From Variovorax paradoxus EPS (GTDB lineage: Bacteria > Pseudomonadota > Gammaproteobacteria > Burkholderiales > Burkholderiaceae_C), in the NCBI RefSeq assembly GCF_000184745.1, contig NC_014931.1, forward strand, positions 2,418,001 through 2,482,000: 64,000 bases of DNA, in the 5' to 3' direction. The notes under the pieces are model-generated. The model ran no database searches. It was not told the origin of the DNA and worked only from the letters and a program-made list of their open reading frames with translations. Positions within the stretch are counted from its first letter, which is position 1. The number at the start of each line of letters is the position of its first letter. Below are positions 1-11,143 of the stretch, piece by piece. Both the position numbers and the translations under genes were made by a program.

Positions 1-1
1 C

Positions 2-532
2 ACCACCGCCGCGCCGCTGCTGTCGGTGTGGGGCGGCAAGATCACCACCTTCCGCAAGCTCGCGGAAGACGCGGCCGACGAGGTCGGCAAGATGCTGGGC
101 CAGTCGAACGCGCAGCGTCCCGCGTGGACCGACGGCGCGTTCCTCGCCGGCGGCGACCTCTCGGCATGGATCGGTGCTCCCAAGCGCCCCGACGACGACT
201 TCGAGCGCTTCGTGTCGGCCGTGCAGGCGAAATACCCGTGGCTCTACGGCAAGCTCACGCGCCGCCTCGCGCGCGCCTACGGCGCCCGGGTGTCCGAACT
301 GCTCGGCGATGCGAAGTCGCTCGCCGACCTGGGCCCCGCGGTGGCGCCCGACCTGCACGAACGCGAACTGCGCTTCTTGCAAACCCATGAGTGGGCCGTG
401 AGCTCGGATGACGTGCTCTGGCGCCGCTCCAAGCTCGGCCTGCACTACACGCCGGCCGAGCGCGAACAGGTTGCGGCCTGGCTCGAAGCCAACGCGAAGA
501 ACAACGACAAAGTGGAAGTGGAGGTGAGCTGA
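2..532 (+). CDS. glpD: Glycerol-3-phosphate dehydrogenase, C-terminal part (5' cut by window edge)
   Basis: This is the last ~176 residues of an FAD-dependent glycerol-3-phosphate dehydrogenase, which oxidises glycerol-3-phosphate to dihydroxyacetone phosphate at the membrane and feeds electrons to quinone. The reading frame is open from base 2. It carries the family's FAD-domain end (VWGGKITTFRKLAE) and the C-terminal helical domain motif around DDVLWRRSKLGL. Its stop overlaps the next start (TGATG), so it is translated with the glycerol importer genes that follow. That context fits glycerol catabolism, with uptake and oxidation in one operon. The N-terminal FAD-binding part lies outside the window. 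Confidence 0.93.
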   Translation, partial: TTAAPLLSVWGGKITTFRKLAEDAADEVGKMLGQSNAQRPAWTDGAFLAGGDLSAWIGAPKRPDDDFERFVSAVQAKYPWLYGKLTRRLARAYGARVSELLGDAKSLADLGPAVAPDLHERELRFLQTHEWAVSSDDVLWRRSKLGLHYTPAEREQVAAWLEANAKNNDKVEVEVS

Positions 533-1605
533 TGCAGCTGACTCTGGAGCGCGTCACCAAGAAGGTCGGCGCGCAGACATGGCTCTATGAACAGGGCATC
601 GCCCCCAAGAGCGGAGCGGTGACGGTGCTGCTGGGCGCCACGCAGGCCGGCAAGACCAGCCTGATGCGCCTGATGGCGGGGCTGGACACGCCCACCACGG
701 GCAAGGTGCTGGTCGATGGCAAGGACGTGACCGGCATGCCGGTGCGCGAGCGCAACGTCGCGATGGTCTACCAGCAGTTCATCAATTACCCGTCGCTCAA
801 GGTGCGCGACAACATCGCCTCGCCGCTCAAGCTGCGCGGCGAGAAGAACATCGATGCACGCGTGAAGGCGCTGGCCGACAAGCTGCACATCGGCATGTTC
901 CTCGATCGCCTGCCGGCCGAGCTTTCGGGTGGCCAGCAGCAGCGCGTGGCGCTGGCGCGCGCGCTCGCCAAGAACGCACCGCTGATGCTGCTCGACGAGC
1001 CGCTGGTGAACCTCGACTACAAGCTGCGCGAGGGCCTGCGCGAAGAGCTCACCCAGCTTTTCGCCACCGGCGACTCGACCGTGATCTACGCGACGACCGA
1101 ACCTGGCGAGGCGTTGCTGCTCGGCGGCTACACCGCGGTGATGGATGCGGGCGAACTGCTGCAGTACGGCCCGACCGCTGAGGTGTTCCATGCGCCGCAA
1201 TCGCTGCGCGTGGCGCGTGCCTTCAGCGATCCGCCGATGAACCTGTTGGCCGCCACCGCAACCGCCGGCCAGGTGCAGCTCGCAGGCGGCCCGGCGCTGG
1301 CGATGGCCTTGCCCGAAAGCGTGTCGGGCGCGGTCACGGTCGGCCTCCGCGCGAGCGCGCTGAACGTGAATGCGGGCGAGGGCGACATCGCCTTGCCCGG
1401 CAAGGTCGAGCTGGCCGAAATCTCCGGCTCCGACACCTTCGTGCACGTGCACACCGCGGTGGGCGAACTGGTGGCGCAGCTCACCGGCGTGCATCGCTTC
1501 GAGCTGGGCGCTTCGATCACGCTGTACTTCAGCGCGTCGCAAGCCTATGTGTTCGATGCCGGCGAAAAGCTGGCGCTCGCGCCTGCATGGCGCAAGGGAA
1601 ACTGA
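532..1605 (+). CDS. glpS: Glycerol ABC importer, ATP-binding subunit GlpS
   Basis: This is one of two ATPase subunits of the GlpSTPQUV-type glycerol importer known from rhizobia. Seen here: Walker A GATQAGKTS (residues 35-43), signature LSGGQ (131-135) and Walker B with D155 and E156, followed by a TOBE/OB-like C-terminal region as in MalK-type ATPases. The H-loop is abnormal. Where family members have THDQ, this protein has TTEP, so the conserved histidine is replaced by T189. The next gene encodes a second, different ATPase, so the two probably form a heterodimer. Length (357 aa) is normal for the MalK/UgpC group. The gene is preceded by glpD with a 1-base overlap. Confidence 0.9.
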   Translation: MQLTLERVTKKVGAQTWLYEQGIAPKSGAVTVLLGATQAGKTSLMRLMAGLDTPTTGKVLVDGKDVTGMPVRERNVAMVYQQFINYPSLKVRDNIASPLKLRGEKNIDARVKALADKLHIGMFLDRLPAELSGGQQQRVALARALAKNAPLMLLDEPLVNLDYKLREGLREELTQLFATGDSTVIYATTEPGEALLLGGYTAVMDAGELLQYGPTAEVFHAPQSLRVARAFSDPPMNLLAATATAGQVQLAGGPALAMALPESVSGAVTVGLRASALNVNAGEGDIALPGKVELAEISGSDTFVHVHTAVGELVAQLTGVHRFELGASITLYFSASQAYVFDAGEKLALAPAWRKGN

Positions 1606-1606
1606 G

Positions 1607-2673
1607 ATGGCACGCATCGATCTCGACCTGGCCCACGCCTACCGCCCCAACCCCACGCAGGACAGCGATTACGCGCTGCTGCCGTTGAAGATGAGCTTTC
1701 GCGACGGCGGCGCCTACGCCTTGCTCGGCCCTTCGGGCTGCGGCAAGACGACCATGCTCAACATCATCTCGGGCCTGCTCGTGCCCTCGCATGGCACGGT
1801 GACCTTCGATGGCCGCGACATGACGCGCGCCACGCCGCAGGAGCGCAACATCGCGCAGGTGTTCCAGTTCCCGGTGATCTACGACACCATGACCGTGGCC
1901 GAGAACCTCGCGTTTCCGCTGCGCAACCGCAAGGTGCCCGAAGACCAGATCAAGAAGCGCGTCGGCGAGATCGCCGAAATGCTCGACATGAGCGGCCAGC
2001 TCAACCAGCGCGCGGCGGGTCTTGCGGCCGACGCCAAGCAGAAGATCTCGCTGGGCCGCGGCCTCGTGCGCAGCGACGTGTCGGCGGTGCTCTTCGACGA
2101 GCCGCTCACCGTGATCGATCCGCACCTGAAGTGGCAGCTTCGCCGCAAGTTGAAGCAGATCCATCGCGAGTTGAAGCTCACGCTGATCTACGTGACGCAC
2201 GACCAGGTCGAGGCGCTCACCTTCGCCGAAGAGGTGGTGGTCATGACGCGCGGCAAGGCCGTGCAGGTGGGCAGCGCCGAGGCGCTGTTCGAGCGGCCGG
2301 CCCACACCTTCGTCGGTCACTTCATCGGCTCGCCGGGCATGAACTTCCTCTCGGCCACCAGCGCGAACGGCGCGCTCGAAGTGGCGGGTACGCCGCTGGT
2401 GCCGACGCGCGAGCTGCCGCAGGGCGCGCTCAAGATCGGCATTCGCCCTGAATACCTGCGGCTGTCGAACGCCGGTGCCGCGGGTGCCGTGCCGGCGGTG
2501 GTCAAGCAGGTGCAGGACGTCGGCACGCACGCGATGCTGAGCGCCGAAGTCGACGGCATCGTCGTCAAGGTGCGGCTGCACTCCGACGACGAGCCGCCTG
2601 CAGTTGGAGACACGGTGTGGCTGCGCGTTCTGGACACGCACACCTGCTATTACAAGGACGAGGAACTGGTCGC

Positions 2674-2677
<4 letters not shown>
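1607..2677 (+). CDS. glpT: Glycerol ABC importer, ATP-binding subunit GlpT
   Basis: This is the second ATPase subunit of the glycerol importer (356 aa). The start is set by ATG 1607, directly after the glpS stop. Walker A GPSGCGKTT (41-49), Walker B D164/E165 and the H-loop histidine H198 (YVTHDQ) are canonical. The ABC signature is not: LSGGQ is replaced by LAADA (139-143), followed by KQKISLGRGL in perfect register with the usual sequence. Its defects are the mirror image of those in GlpS. Together they would give one competent and one degenerate ATP site. The name refers to the importer subunit, not to the MFS glycerol-3-phosphate antiporter also called GlpT. Confidence 0.9.
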
Positions 2678-3560
<883 letters not shown>

Positions 3561-3564
<4 letters not shown>

Positions 3565-4373
3565 ACGAAAAACGCTTCCACAAGCGCAGCATCTTCCTGG
3601 TGCTGTACATCCTGTTCGCGCTGTTGCCCATCTACTGGATGATCAACATGAGCTTCAAGACGAACGAGGAGATTCTCTCGAGCTTCTCGTTCTTCCCGCA
3701 GCACCTGACCTGGGCGAACTACGCGCGCATCTTCACCGACGAGTCGTGGTACTCGGGCTACATCAACAGCCTGATCTACGTGGCGATCAACACGGTGATC
3801 TCGCTCGCCGTGGCGCTGCCGGCGGCCTATGCGTTCTCGCGCTATTCGTTCCTCGGCGACAAGCACGTGTTCTTCTGGCTGCTGACGAACCGCATGACGC
3901 CGCCCGCGGTGTTCCTGCTGCCGTTCTTCCAGCTCTACAGCACGGTCGGCCTGATGGACACGCACCTGGGCGTGGCGCTCGCGCACCTGCTCTTCAACGT
4001 GCCGCTGGCGGTGTGGATTCTCGAAGGCTTCATGAGCGGCATTCCGCGCGAGATCGACGAGACGGCGTACATCGACGGCTATTCGTTCCCGCGCTTCTTC
4101 GCAACGATCTTCCTGCCGCTCATCAAGGCGGGCGTGGGCGTGGCGGCGTTCTTCTGCTTCATGTTCAGCTGGGTCGAACTGCTCTTGGCGCGCACGCTCA
4201 CGAGCGTGAATGCCAAGCCCATCGTCGCGACGATGACGCGCACGGTGAGCGCCTCGGGCATGGACTGGGCGACGCTCGCGGCAGCCGGCGTGCTCACCAT
4301 CGTGCCGGGCGCGATCGTGATCTGGTTCGTGCGTCACTACATCGCGAAGGGTTTCGCGATGGGGCGCGTTTAA
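3561..4373 (+). CDS. glpQ: Glycerol ABC importer, permease subunit GlpQ
   Basis: This is the second permease subunit, of the MalG/UgpE type (270 aa, about six membrane segments). The first segment is near residues 10-30. The EAA loop is at about 161-190 (PREIDETAYIDGYSFPRFF). The start ATG 3561 overlaps the stop of the preceding permease in ATGA. The gene is followed after 12 bases by the small membrane subunit. The symbol follows the rhizobial importer and is unrelated to the glycerophosphodiester phosphodiesterase GlpQ. Confidence 0.9.
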
Positions 4374-4385
4374 GGAGGTCGAAAG

Positions 4386-4694
4386 ATGTTCGACTGGATG
4401 GTCTGGACCACCCCGGTGGCCGTGTTCTTCATCTGCATCGCGCTCATGCTGGTCGGCATGACGGTGTGGGAATTCAAGTCGCCCACCACGATGCGGCGCG
4501 GCTGGCTGCCGATTGCCACCACGCGCGGCGACCGGCTCTTCATCGGGCTGCTCTCTGCGGCCTACGTGAACCTGATCTTCATCGGCCTGGCCGGCAAGTT
4601 CCAGGAATGGATGAGCCTGGAAGCCGAGCCCTCGATCTGGATCAGCTTCGTGCTGTCGATGTTCGTGCTCGCGCTGGTGATGCGCAAAGGTTAG
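4386..4694 (+). CDS. glpU: Small integral membrane protein GlpU (DUF2160)
   Basis: This 102-residue protein is almost entirely hydrophobic, with about three predicted membrane helices (residues ~8-30, ~55-75, ~83-98). It matches in length, sequence character and gene position the DUF2160 protein GlpU, found between the permease and binding-protein genes of glpSTPQUV operons. Its molecular role is not established. An accessory part of the transporter is the natural inference. A good Shine-Dalgarno (AAGGAGG) sits just upstream at about 4373-4379. Confidence 0.85.
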   Translation: MFDWMVWTTPVAVFFICIALMLVGMTVWEFKSPTTMRRGWLPIATTRGDRLFIGLLSAAYVNLIFIGLAGKFQEWMSLEAEPSIWISFVLSMFVLALVMRKG

Positions 4695-4783
4695 CCCTAC
4701 CAATTTCGCAAACGCGTCCGGCTCTCCGCCTCCCCGGAGCCGCGATGAAAAAACCGGGGAAGCACAACCGAGGAGACACATTC

Positions 4784-6514
<1,731 letters not shown>

Positions 6515-6549
6515 GCGCGCGCCTGCCCGAACAGCCTGATCCATCAGTG

Positions 6550-6584
6550 AAAGGGGCCGCGCCGAAGGGTGCGGCCCCTTTTTT
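6550..6584 (+). terminator. Intrinsic terminator after glpV
   Basis: A perfect 10 bp stem, AAGGGGCCGC (6551-6560) pairing with GCGGCCCCTT (6571-6580), encloses a 10-base loop and runs into a T tract ending at 6584. It lies 36 bases past the glpV stop and marks the end of the glycerol operon. Confidence 0.92.
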
Positions 6585-6645
6585 GCTATTGGGACTATGG
6601 GGAATAACACGGGCCGCGCCCCGGTCGTGGGATCGGCGCGACGGC

Positions 6646-7713
6646 ATGACCAATGGCAGATGCGTTTTGCCAATGCTTGGCTTACATTCGACGGCCCTCG
6701 AAACCGCCCACCCAGTGACCTCCAGCTCTCCCAGTTCTTCCAGCTCTGCAAGCCCCGTCGTCCGCCCCAAGCGCGTCCTGGTGATCCACTACTCCCAATC
6801 CGGGCAGCTCGACAGCGTCGCCGAGCAGATCGTCGCGCCGCTGCGGGCCGACCCGGCCATCCAGGTGCACGAGGAAACCCTGCGTCCGCTGGCGCCGTTT
6901 CCATTCCCCTGGCCCTTCATCACCTTCTTCGACGCTTTTCCGGAATCGGCCCACCTGAAGCCGCCGCCGCTCGCACCGCTCTCGCTCACGGGCGACGAGG
7001 ATTTCGACCTCGTCATCCTCCCGTACCAGGTGTGGTTCCTGGCGCCATCGCAGCCGGTCACCGCGTTCCTCAAGCATCCGCTGGCCGCACGGCTGCTCAA
7101 GGGCAAACCCGTGGTCACCGTCATTGCCTGCCGCAACATGTGGCTGCTGGCGCATGAAAAGCTCAAGGGCATGCTCGACGACGTGGGCGCGCGCCTCATC
7201 GACAACGTGGTGCTGACCGACCCCGGCCCGACGCTCGCCACCTTCTTCACCACGCCGGCGTGGCTCATATGGGGCCGCAAGCGCGGCTTCTGGGGCATGC
7301 CCGATGCGGGGCTCAGTGCTGCGCAGATTCGCAGCTCGGGCCGCTTCGGTCGTGCGCTGCGCGATGCGCTGCATGGCGACCTGGAGCGCGGCACCGCGCC
7401 GCTGTTGGCGGGCCTGGGCGCAGTGCAGGCCAATGCGCGCCTGCTCATCAGCGAGAAGGCCGGCACCCGCAGCTTCTTCCTATGGGGCAAGCTCATCATG
7501 GCGGCCGGCGGGCCCGGCGCCTGGGCGCGCAAGCCGCTGCTGTTGCTCTATGTGGTGTTCCTGCTCGCGCTCATCGTCACGGTCGTGCCGGTGAGCCTGA
7601 CGCTGCAGGCGCTTTTGCGACCTTTGTTCAAGGGGTGGCTGACTAAAATGACGGCCCAATTCGAGTGCCCGTCGGGCTCCGCCACGGACCGCTCCTATCT
7701 CTATGACGATTGA
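6646..7713 (+). CDS. DarA-like flavodoxin-fold protein (dialkylresorcinol-type biosynthesis)
   Basis: This protein resembles DarA, which works with the ketosynthase DarB in dialkylresorcinol formation, where it is thought to act at the cyclisation/aromatisation stage. A flavodoxin-like start is visible (RVLVIHYSQSGQ) with the loop that would hold FMN phosphate. A C-terminal hydrophobic segment (LLLLYVVFLLALIVTVV) should anchor it to the membrane. The start is uncertain. ATG 6646 gives 355 aa with a Ser-rich lead; GTG 6715 gives 332 aa and neither has a strong ribosome site. Its 3' end overlaps the DarB-like gene by 11 bases. The family call is by recognition of sequence and the darA-darB pairing, not by search. 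Confidence 0.75.
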   Translation: MTNGRCVLPMLGLHSTALETAHPVTSSSPSSSSSASPVVRPKRVLVIHYSQSGQLDSVAEQIVAPLRADPAIQVHEETLRPLAPFPFPWPFITFFDAFPESAHLKPPPLAPLSLTGDEDFDLVILPYQVWFLAPSQPVTAFLKHPLAARLLKGKPVVTVIACRNMWLLAHEKLKGMLDDVGARLIDNVVLTDPGPTLATFFTTPAWLIWGRKRGFWGMPDAGLSAAQIRSSGRFGRALRDALHGDLERGTAPLLAGLGAVQANARLLISEKAGTRSFFLWGKLIMAAGGPGAWARKPLLLLYVVFLLALIVTVVPVSLTLQALLRPLFKGWLTKMTAQFECPSGSATDRSYLYDD

Positions 7714-8839
7714 TGTCTTCCTGACCCGCACCGCCGCCTTCCTGCCCTTTTCCCCGGTCAGCAATGAAGACATCGAAGAAGTGCTCGGTCGTATCGGCGG
7801 CAAGGCGTCGCGCGCGCGGCGGCTGATTCTTCGCAGCAACGGCATCCAGTCGCGCCACTACGCCATCGACCGCGCCACCGGCCAACTGGCCATGACCAAT
7901 GCGCAGCTCACCGCCTCGGCCATTCGCGGGCTGGGCGACGACATCGGCCCGGTCGACTGCCTCGCCACCGGCACCTCGCTCCCCGACCAGCTCATGCCCA
8001 ACCACGCGGTGATGGTGCACGGCGAACTCGGGTGGCCGCGCCTCGAAGTGGTGGCCTGCGCGGGCATTTGCCTCGCGGGCACAGCGGCGCTGAAGCACGC
8101 ATGGCTCTCGGTGCGCTCGGGCGATGCGCGCCGTGCGGTCGCCACGGGCTCGGAGCTGGCATCGGCAGTGATGCGCGGCTCGCGCTTCGAGGCCGAGCTG
8201 GAGCACAAGCTCGAAGCGCTCGAAGAACGGCCCGAGCTGGCCTTCGAGAAAGACTTCCTGCGCTGGATGCTGTCCGACGGCGCGGGCGCGGTGCTGCTGG
8301 AGCGCGAGCCGCGCGGGCCGCTCTCGCTGCGCATCGACTGGATCGACCTGTCGTCCGCCGCGCACGAACTGCCGGTGTGCATGTACGCCGGTGCCGACAA
8401 GAACGCCGAAGGCGGCCTCGACGGCTGGGCTCGCACCGACGCCGCCGACTGGCACCGCGACTCGACCTTCGCCGTCAAGCAGGACGTGCGCCTGCTCAAC
8501 GACAACATCGTGCGCGCCACGTTGGCCGAGCCGCTCGCCGCCGTCATCGAGAAGCGCGGGCTCAAGGCGGCGGACATCGACTGGTTCCTGCCGCATCTCT
8601 CGTCGAACTATTTCGTCGAGCCGGTGAGCCGCTGCCTCGACGCCATGGGCTTCTCGATTCCGCGCGAGCGCTGGTTCAGCAACCTCGCGCGCAAGGGCAA
8701 CACGGGGTCGGCATCGCCGTACATCATGCTCGACGAGCTGTTCCGTTCCGGGCGCATCCAGCCCGGTCACAAGCTGTTGATGTTCGTTCCGGAGAGCGGT
8801 CGCTTCTCCAGCGGCTTCATCTATATGGAAGCGGTGTAG
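7703..8839 (+). CDS. DarB-like beta-ketoacyl-ACP synthase III
   Basis: This is a 378-residue ketosynthase of the FabH/DarB type, predicted to condense acyl thioesters. The catalytic triad can be placed: Cys119 in ACAGI, a histidine in FLPHLSSN, and an asparagine in KGNTGSAS. The PH-LSSN context differs from the HQAN motif of housekeeping FabH and fits specialised KAS III enzymes such as DarB, which accept ACP- or CoA-bound beta-keto acyl chains. It overlaps the DarA-like gene by 11 bases and is followed within 2 bases by a small gene, so the cluster is an operon. A plain fatty-acid FabH is unlikely given the neighbours. Confidence 0.8.
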   Translation: MTIDVFLTRTAAFLPFSPVSNEDIEEVLGRIGGKASRARRLILRSNGIQSRHYAIDRATGQLAMTNAQLTASAIRGLGDDIGPVDCLATGTSLPDQLMPNHAVMVHGELGWPRLEVVACAGICLAGTAALKHAWLSVRSGDARRAVATGSELASAVMRGSRFEAELEHKLEALEERPELAFEKDFLRWMLSDGAGAVLLEREPRGPLSLRIDWIDLSSAAHELPVCMYAGADKNAEGGLDGWARTDAADWHRDSTFAVKQDVRLLNDNIVRATLAEPLAAVIEKRGLKAADIDWFLPHLSSNYFVEPVSRCLDAMGFSIPRERWFSNLARKGNTGSASPYIMLDELFRSGRIQPGHKLLMFVPESGRFSSGFIYMEAV

Positions 8840-8841
8840 CC

Positions 8842-9237
8842 ATGGACCTCGACGCTGTTCCGCAAGAGGGCAACGCGACCCTCGACGGCCATTCCAAGCT
8901 GATGTACGCACGAGATGCACAAGGCCGCGTCGTCACCACCACCTCGCGCGGCTGGGAAGCGGAAGAGATCGTCACCAGCCACGCGGTCGACGTGCTGGTC
9001 GAGCAGGCGAAGGAAGCGAAGGAGCGGGCGAAGACCGGGCTCGCATCGCCGCTCGAATACTGGATGTACGAGCGCCGCATGGACGTGGCGCTGCTCTCGC
9101 AGACCAGCGGCTTCTGGCAATGGCGCGTGCGGCGCCACCTGCAGCCGCGGCATTTCTCGGCGCTGTCCCAGGCGCACCTGGCGCGCTATGCCGAGGCGCT
9201 GGGCCTTCCGATTTCCACCTTGCAGGCCGTGCCGTGA
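8842..9237 (+). CDS. Conserved-looking small protein of unknown function in the DarAB-like cluster
   Basis: I do not recognise this 131-residue protein. It is soluble and charged, with no signal peptide. The middle (residues ~48-70) looks helical and rich in Ala, Lys and Glu, followed by an aromatic stretch (EYWMYERR, then GFWQWRVRRH). The C-terminus (LARYAEALGLPISTLQ) resembles a short helix-turn-helix or peptide-docking segment. It starts 2 bases after the ketosynthase III stop and its own stop overlaps the next start (GTGA). Translational coupling implies a role in the same pathway. Confidence 0.7.
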   Translation: MDLDAVPQEGNATLDGHSKLMYARDAQGRVVTTTSRGWEAEEIVTSHAVDVLVEQAKEAKERAKTGLASPLEYWMYERRMDVALLSQTSGFWQWRVRRHLQPRHFSALSQAHLARYAEALGLPISTLQAVP

Positions 9238-10214
9238 ACTTTCAACATCAACAGGCGGCGCACTGCGAAAGCGGCGTGATCTCCAGCCTCATGCGCCACC
9301 ACGGCGCGCCGATGACCGAGAGCATGGCGCTGGGCCTGTCGTCGGCGCTGTCGTTCGCGTACCTGCCGTTCATCAAGCTGTCGGGCCTGCCGCTCATCTC
9401 GTACCGCATGCCGCCCAAGGCCATCATCAAGGGCCTGCTGGCACCGATGGCCGCGCGCTTCAGCTTCGAGACCTTCCGCAGTCCCGAGGCCGGGCAGCAG
9501 CGGCTCGATGCGCTGCTGGCCGACGGCCGGCTGGTGGGCCTGCAGACCTCGGTCTATTGGCTGCCGTACTTTCCGCCGAACATGCGCTTTCACTTCAACG
9601 CGCACAACCTCCTGGTCTACGGCAAGGACGGCGACGACTACCTCATCAGCGACCCGGTGTTCGAGGAGCCCGTGCGCTGCGCGAGCGCCGACCTTGCGCG
9701 CGCGCGCTTCGCCAAGGGCGTGCTAGCGCCCAAGGGCCTCATGTACTACCCGCAGGCCATCGATCGCAAGGCGGTCGATCCGGCCTCGGTGACCAGGGCC
9801 ATCCGCAAGACGGTGCGCAACATGCTCGCGCCCATTCCCATCGTCGGCGTGCGCGGCATGCGCACGCTGGCCAACCGGATGCAGCGGCTGTCGGCCACCG
9901 ATCCGCGCAGCGTCGATTTCATCGGCCACCTCGTGCGCATGCAGGAAGAAATCGGCACCGGCGGGGCGGGCTTTCGCTTCATCTACGCGGGCTTCCTGCA
10001 AGAGGCCGCGCAACTGCTCGGCAAGCCGCAGCTCACGCAGATGTCGGAGCGGCTCATTGCCATCGGCGACGACTGGCGCGCCTTCGCGCTCAAGGCGGCG
10101 CGCATGGTGAAGGGGCGTGAGCCCGTCGATCCGGCTGCGCTCGCGGGCAAGCTGCGGGAGCAGGCGCAGCAGGAAGAGACGTTCTTTCGCGATCTGAAGG
10201 CTGCCGTCGCCTGA
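9234..10214 (+). CDS. BtrH N-terminal-domain protein, putative ACP-dependent acyltransferase
   Basis: The N-terminus matches the BtrH family, whose founder moves an acyl chain from a carrier protein to an amine acceptor in butirosin synthesis. The likely nucleophile is Cys11 in AAHCESG. A conserved histidine is in FNAHNLLVYG and an aspartate in YLISDP, giving a cysteine-protease-like triad as in C39-type folds. The GTG start (9234) overlaps the stop of the preceding gene. A BtrH-type protein next to an ACP and ketosynthases suggests it off-loads the finished chain onto an acceptor. The acceptor cannot be read from the sequence. The C-terminal ~120 residues are helical and unassigned. Confidence 0.75.
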   Translation: MNFQHQQAAHCESGVISSLMRHHGAPMTESMALGLSSALSFAYLPFIKLSGLPLISYRMPPKAIIKGLLAPMAARFSFETFRSPEAGQQRLDALLADGRLVGLQTSVYWLPYFPPNMRFHFNAHNLLVYGKDGDDYLISDPVFEEPVRCASADLARARFAKGVLAPKGLMYYPQAIDRKAVDPASVTRAIRKTVRNMLAPIPIVGVRGMRTLANRMQRLSATDPRSVDFIGHLVRMQEEIGTGGAGFRFIYAGFLQEAAQLLGKPQLTQMSERLIAIGDDWRAFALKAARMVKGREPVDPAALAGKLREQAQQEETFFRDLKAAVA

Positions 10215-10217
10215 ACA

Positions 10218-11126
10218 ATGCTTGAGCTGAAGAATCTCGGACACCGCTACCCGCACGCCACGGCCCCCGCGCTGGCCGATGTCTCGCTCGCCGTGCCGCG
10301 GGGCTGCGTGCTGGGGCTGCTCGGTCCGAACGGCGCGGGCAAGACCACGCTGATCTCGCACCTGTCGGGCGCGCTCGCCGTGCAGTCGGGCGAGATCCTG
10401 ATCGACGGCCAGCCGCTGCGGCAGGTGCGCGCGAAAACGCCCACGCGCATCGCGGTCGCGCCGCAGGACCAGGCCTTCTATTCGATGCTCACGGTGGCCG
10501 AGAACCTTGCGTGCTTTGCTGCGGCGAGCCGGCTCTCCGGTGCGCGGAAGCGCGAGCGGATCGACGCCTGCATGCACTTCTCGCAGCTCGATTCGTTCGC
10601 TGGCGTGCGTGCCGACCGGCTCTCGGGCGGCCTCAAGCGCCGGCTGAACCTTGCCATCGCGTTGCTGCCCGAGCCCGAACTCATGCTGTTCGACGAGCCG
10701 ACCGTCGGCGTCGATCCGCAGTCGCGCGCGTTCATCCTCGATGCGATCAAGAGCCTCGCGCAAGCCGGTGCGGCGGTGATCTACGCCTCGCACTACATGG
10801 AAGAGATCGAGGCCATCGCCGATCGCGTTGCCATCCTGGACCATGGCCGCGTACTGCGTGAAGGGTCTCTCGACGATCTGCTGTCCAGGAGTGCGATGCT
10901 CCTGACGCTGGCCGCCGACGGGCTCGACATGGACATGTTGTCGCGCTTCGGCACGGTGGAGCAGGGGGCCGCGCAGTGGCGCATCCACCTGAATCCCGGC
11001 AGCGGCCCCGGCCCGGTGCTGGCGGCACTCGAAGCCTCGGGCATCGCGGTGCGCCACGCCGAGTTCGGCCGGCATGATCTCGAGCAACTCTTCATGGCCC
11101 TCACGCATCGTTCATTGCGCGACTGA
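10218..11126 (+). CDS. ABC-2 type exporter, ATP-binding protein
   Basis: This is a 302-residue ABC ATPase of the drug/lipid exporter class. Walker A GPNGAGKTT is at residues 36-44, signature LSGG at 135-138, and Walker B with D159/E160. A C-terminal extension after the core is typical of ABC-2 (CcmA/DrrA-like) ATPases. It lies 3 bases after the BtrH-like gene and 17 bases before the matching permease. The position between biosynthetic genes suggests it powers export of the cluster's product. Confidence 0.9.
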   Translation: MLELKNLGHRYPHATAPALADVSLAVPRGCVLGLLGPNGAGKTTLISHLSGALAVQSGEILIDGQPLRQVRAKTPTRIAVAPQDQAFYSMLTVAENLACFAAASRLSGARKRERIDACMHFSQLDSFAGVRADRLSGGLKRRLNLAIALLPEPELMLFDEPTVGVDPQSRAFILDAIKSLAQAGAAVIYASHYMEEIEAIADRVAILDHGRVLREGSLDDLLSRSAMLLTLAADGLDMDMLSRFGTVEQGAAQWRIHLNPGSGPGPVLAALEASGIAVRHAEFGRHDLEQLFMALTHRSLRD

Positions 11127-11143
11127 AAGACAGACCGAACTTC

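Noticed and set aside
445..1617. Very long antisense frames opposite most genes (for example opposite glpS, mltB/tgpA and the TctDE operon)
   Set aside because: High GC removes stops in antisense frames. Their products are rich in Arg, Ala and His with no motifs, and the sense strand encodes clear families.
8842..9237. Reading the 131-aa protein as a transcription regulator because of its C-terminal helix-turn-helix-like end
   Set aside because: The similarity is limited to about 15 residues and the gene sits inside a biosynthetic operon with coupled translation.
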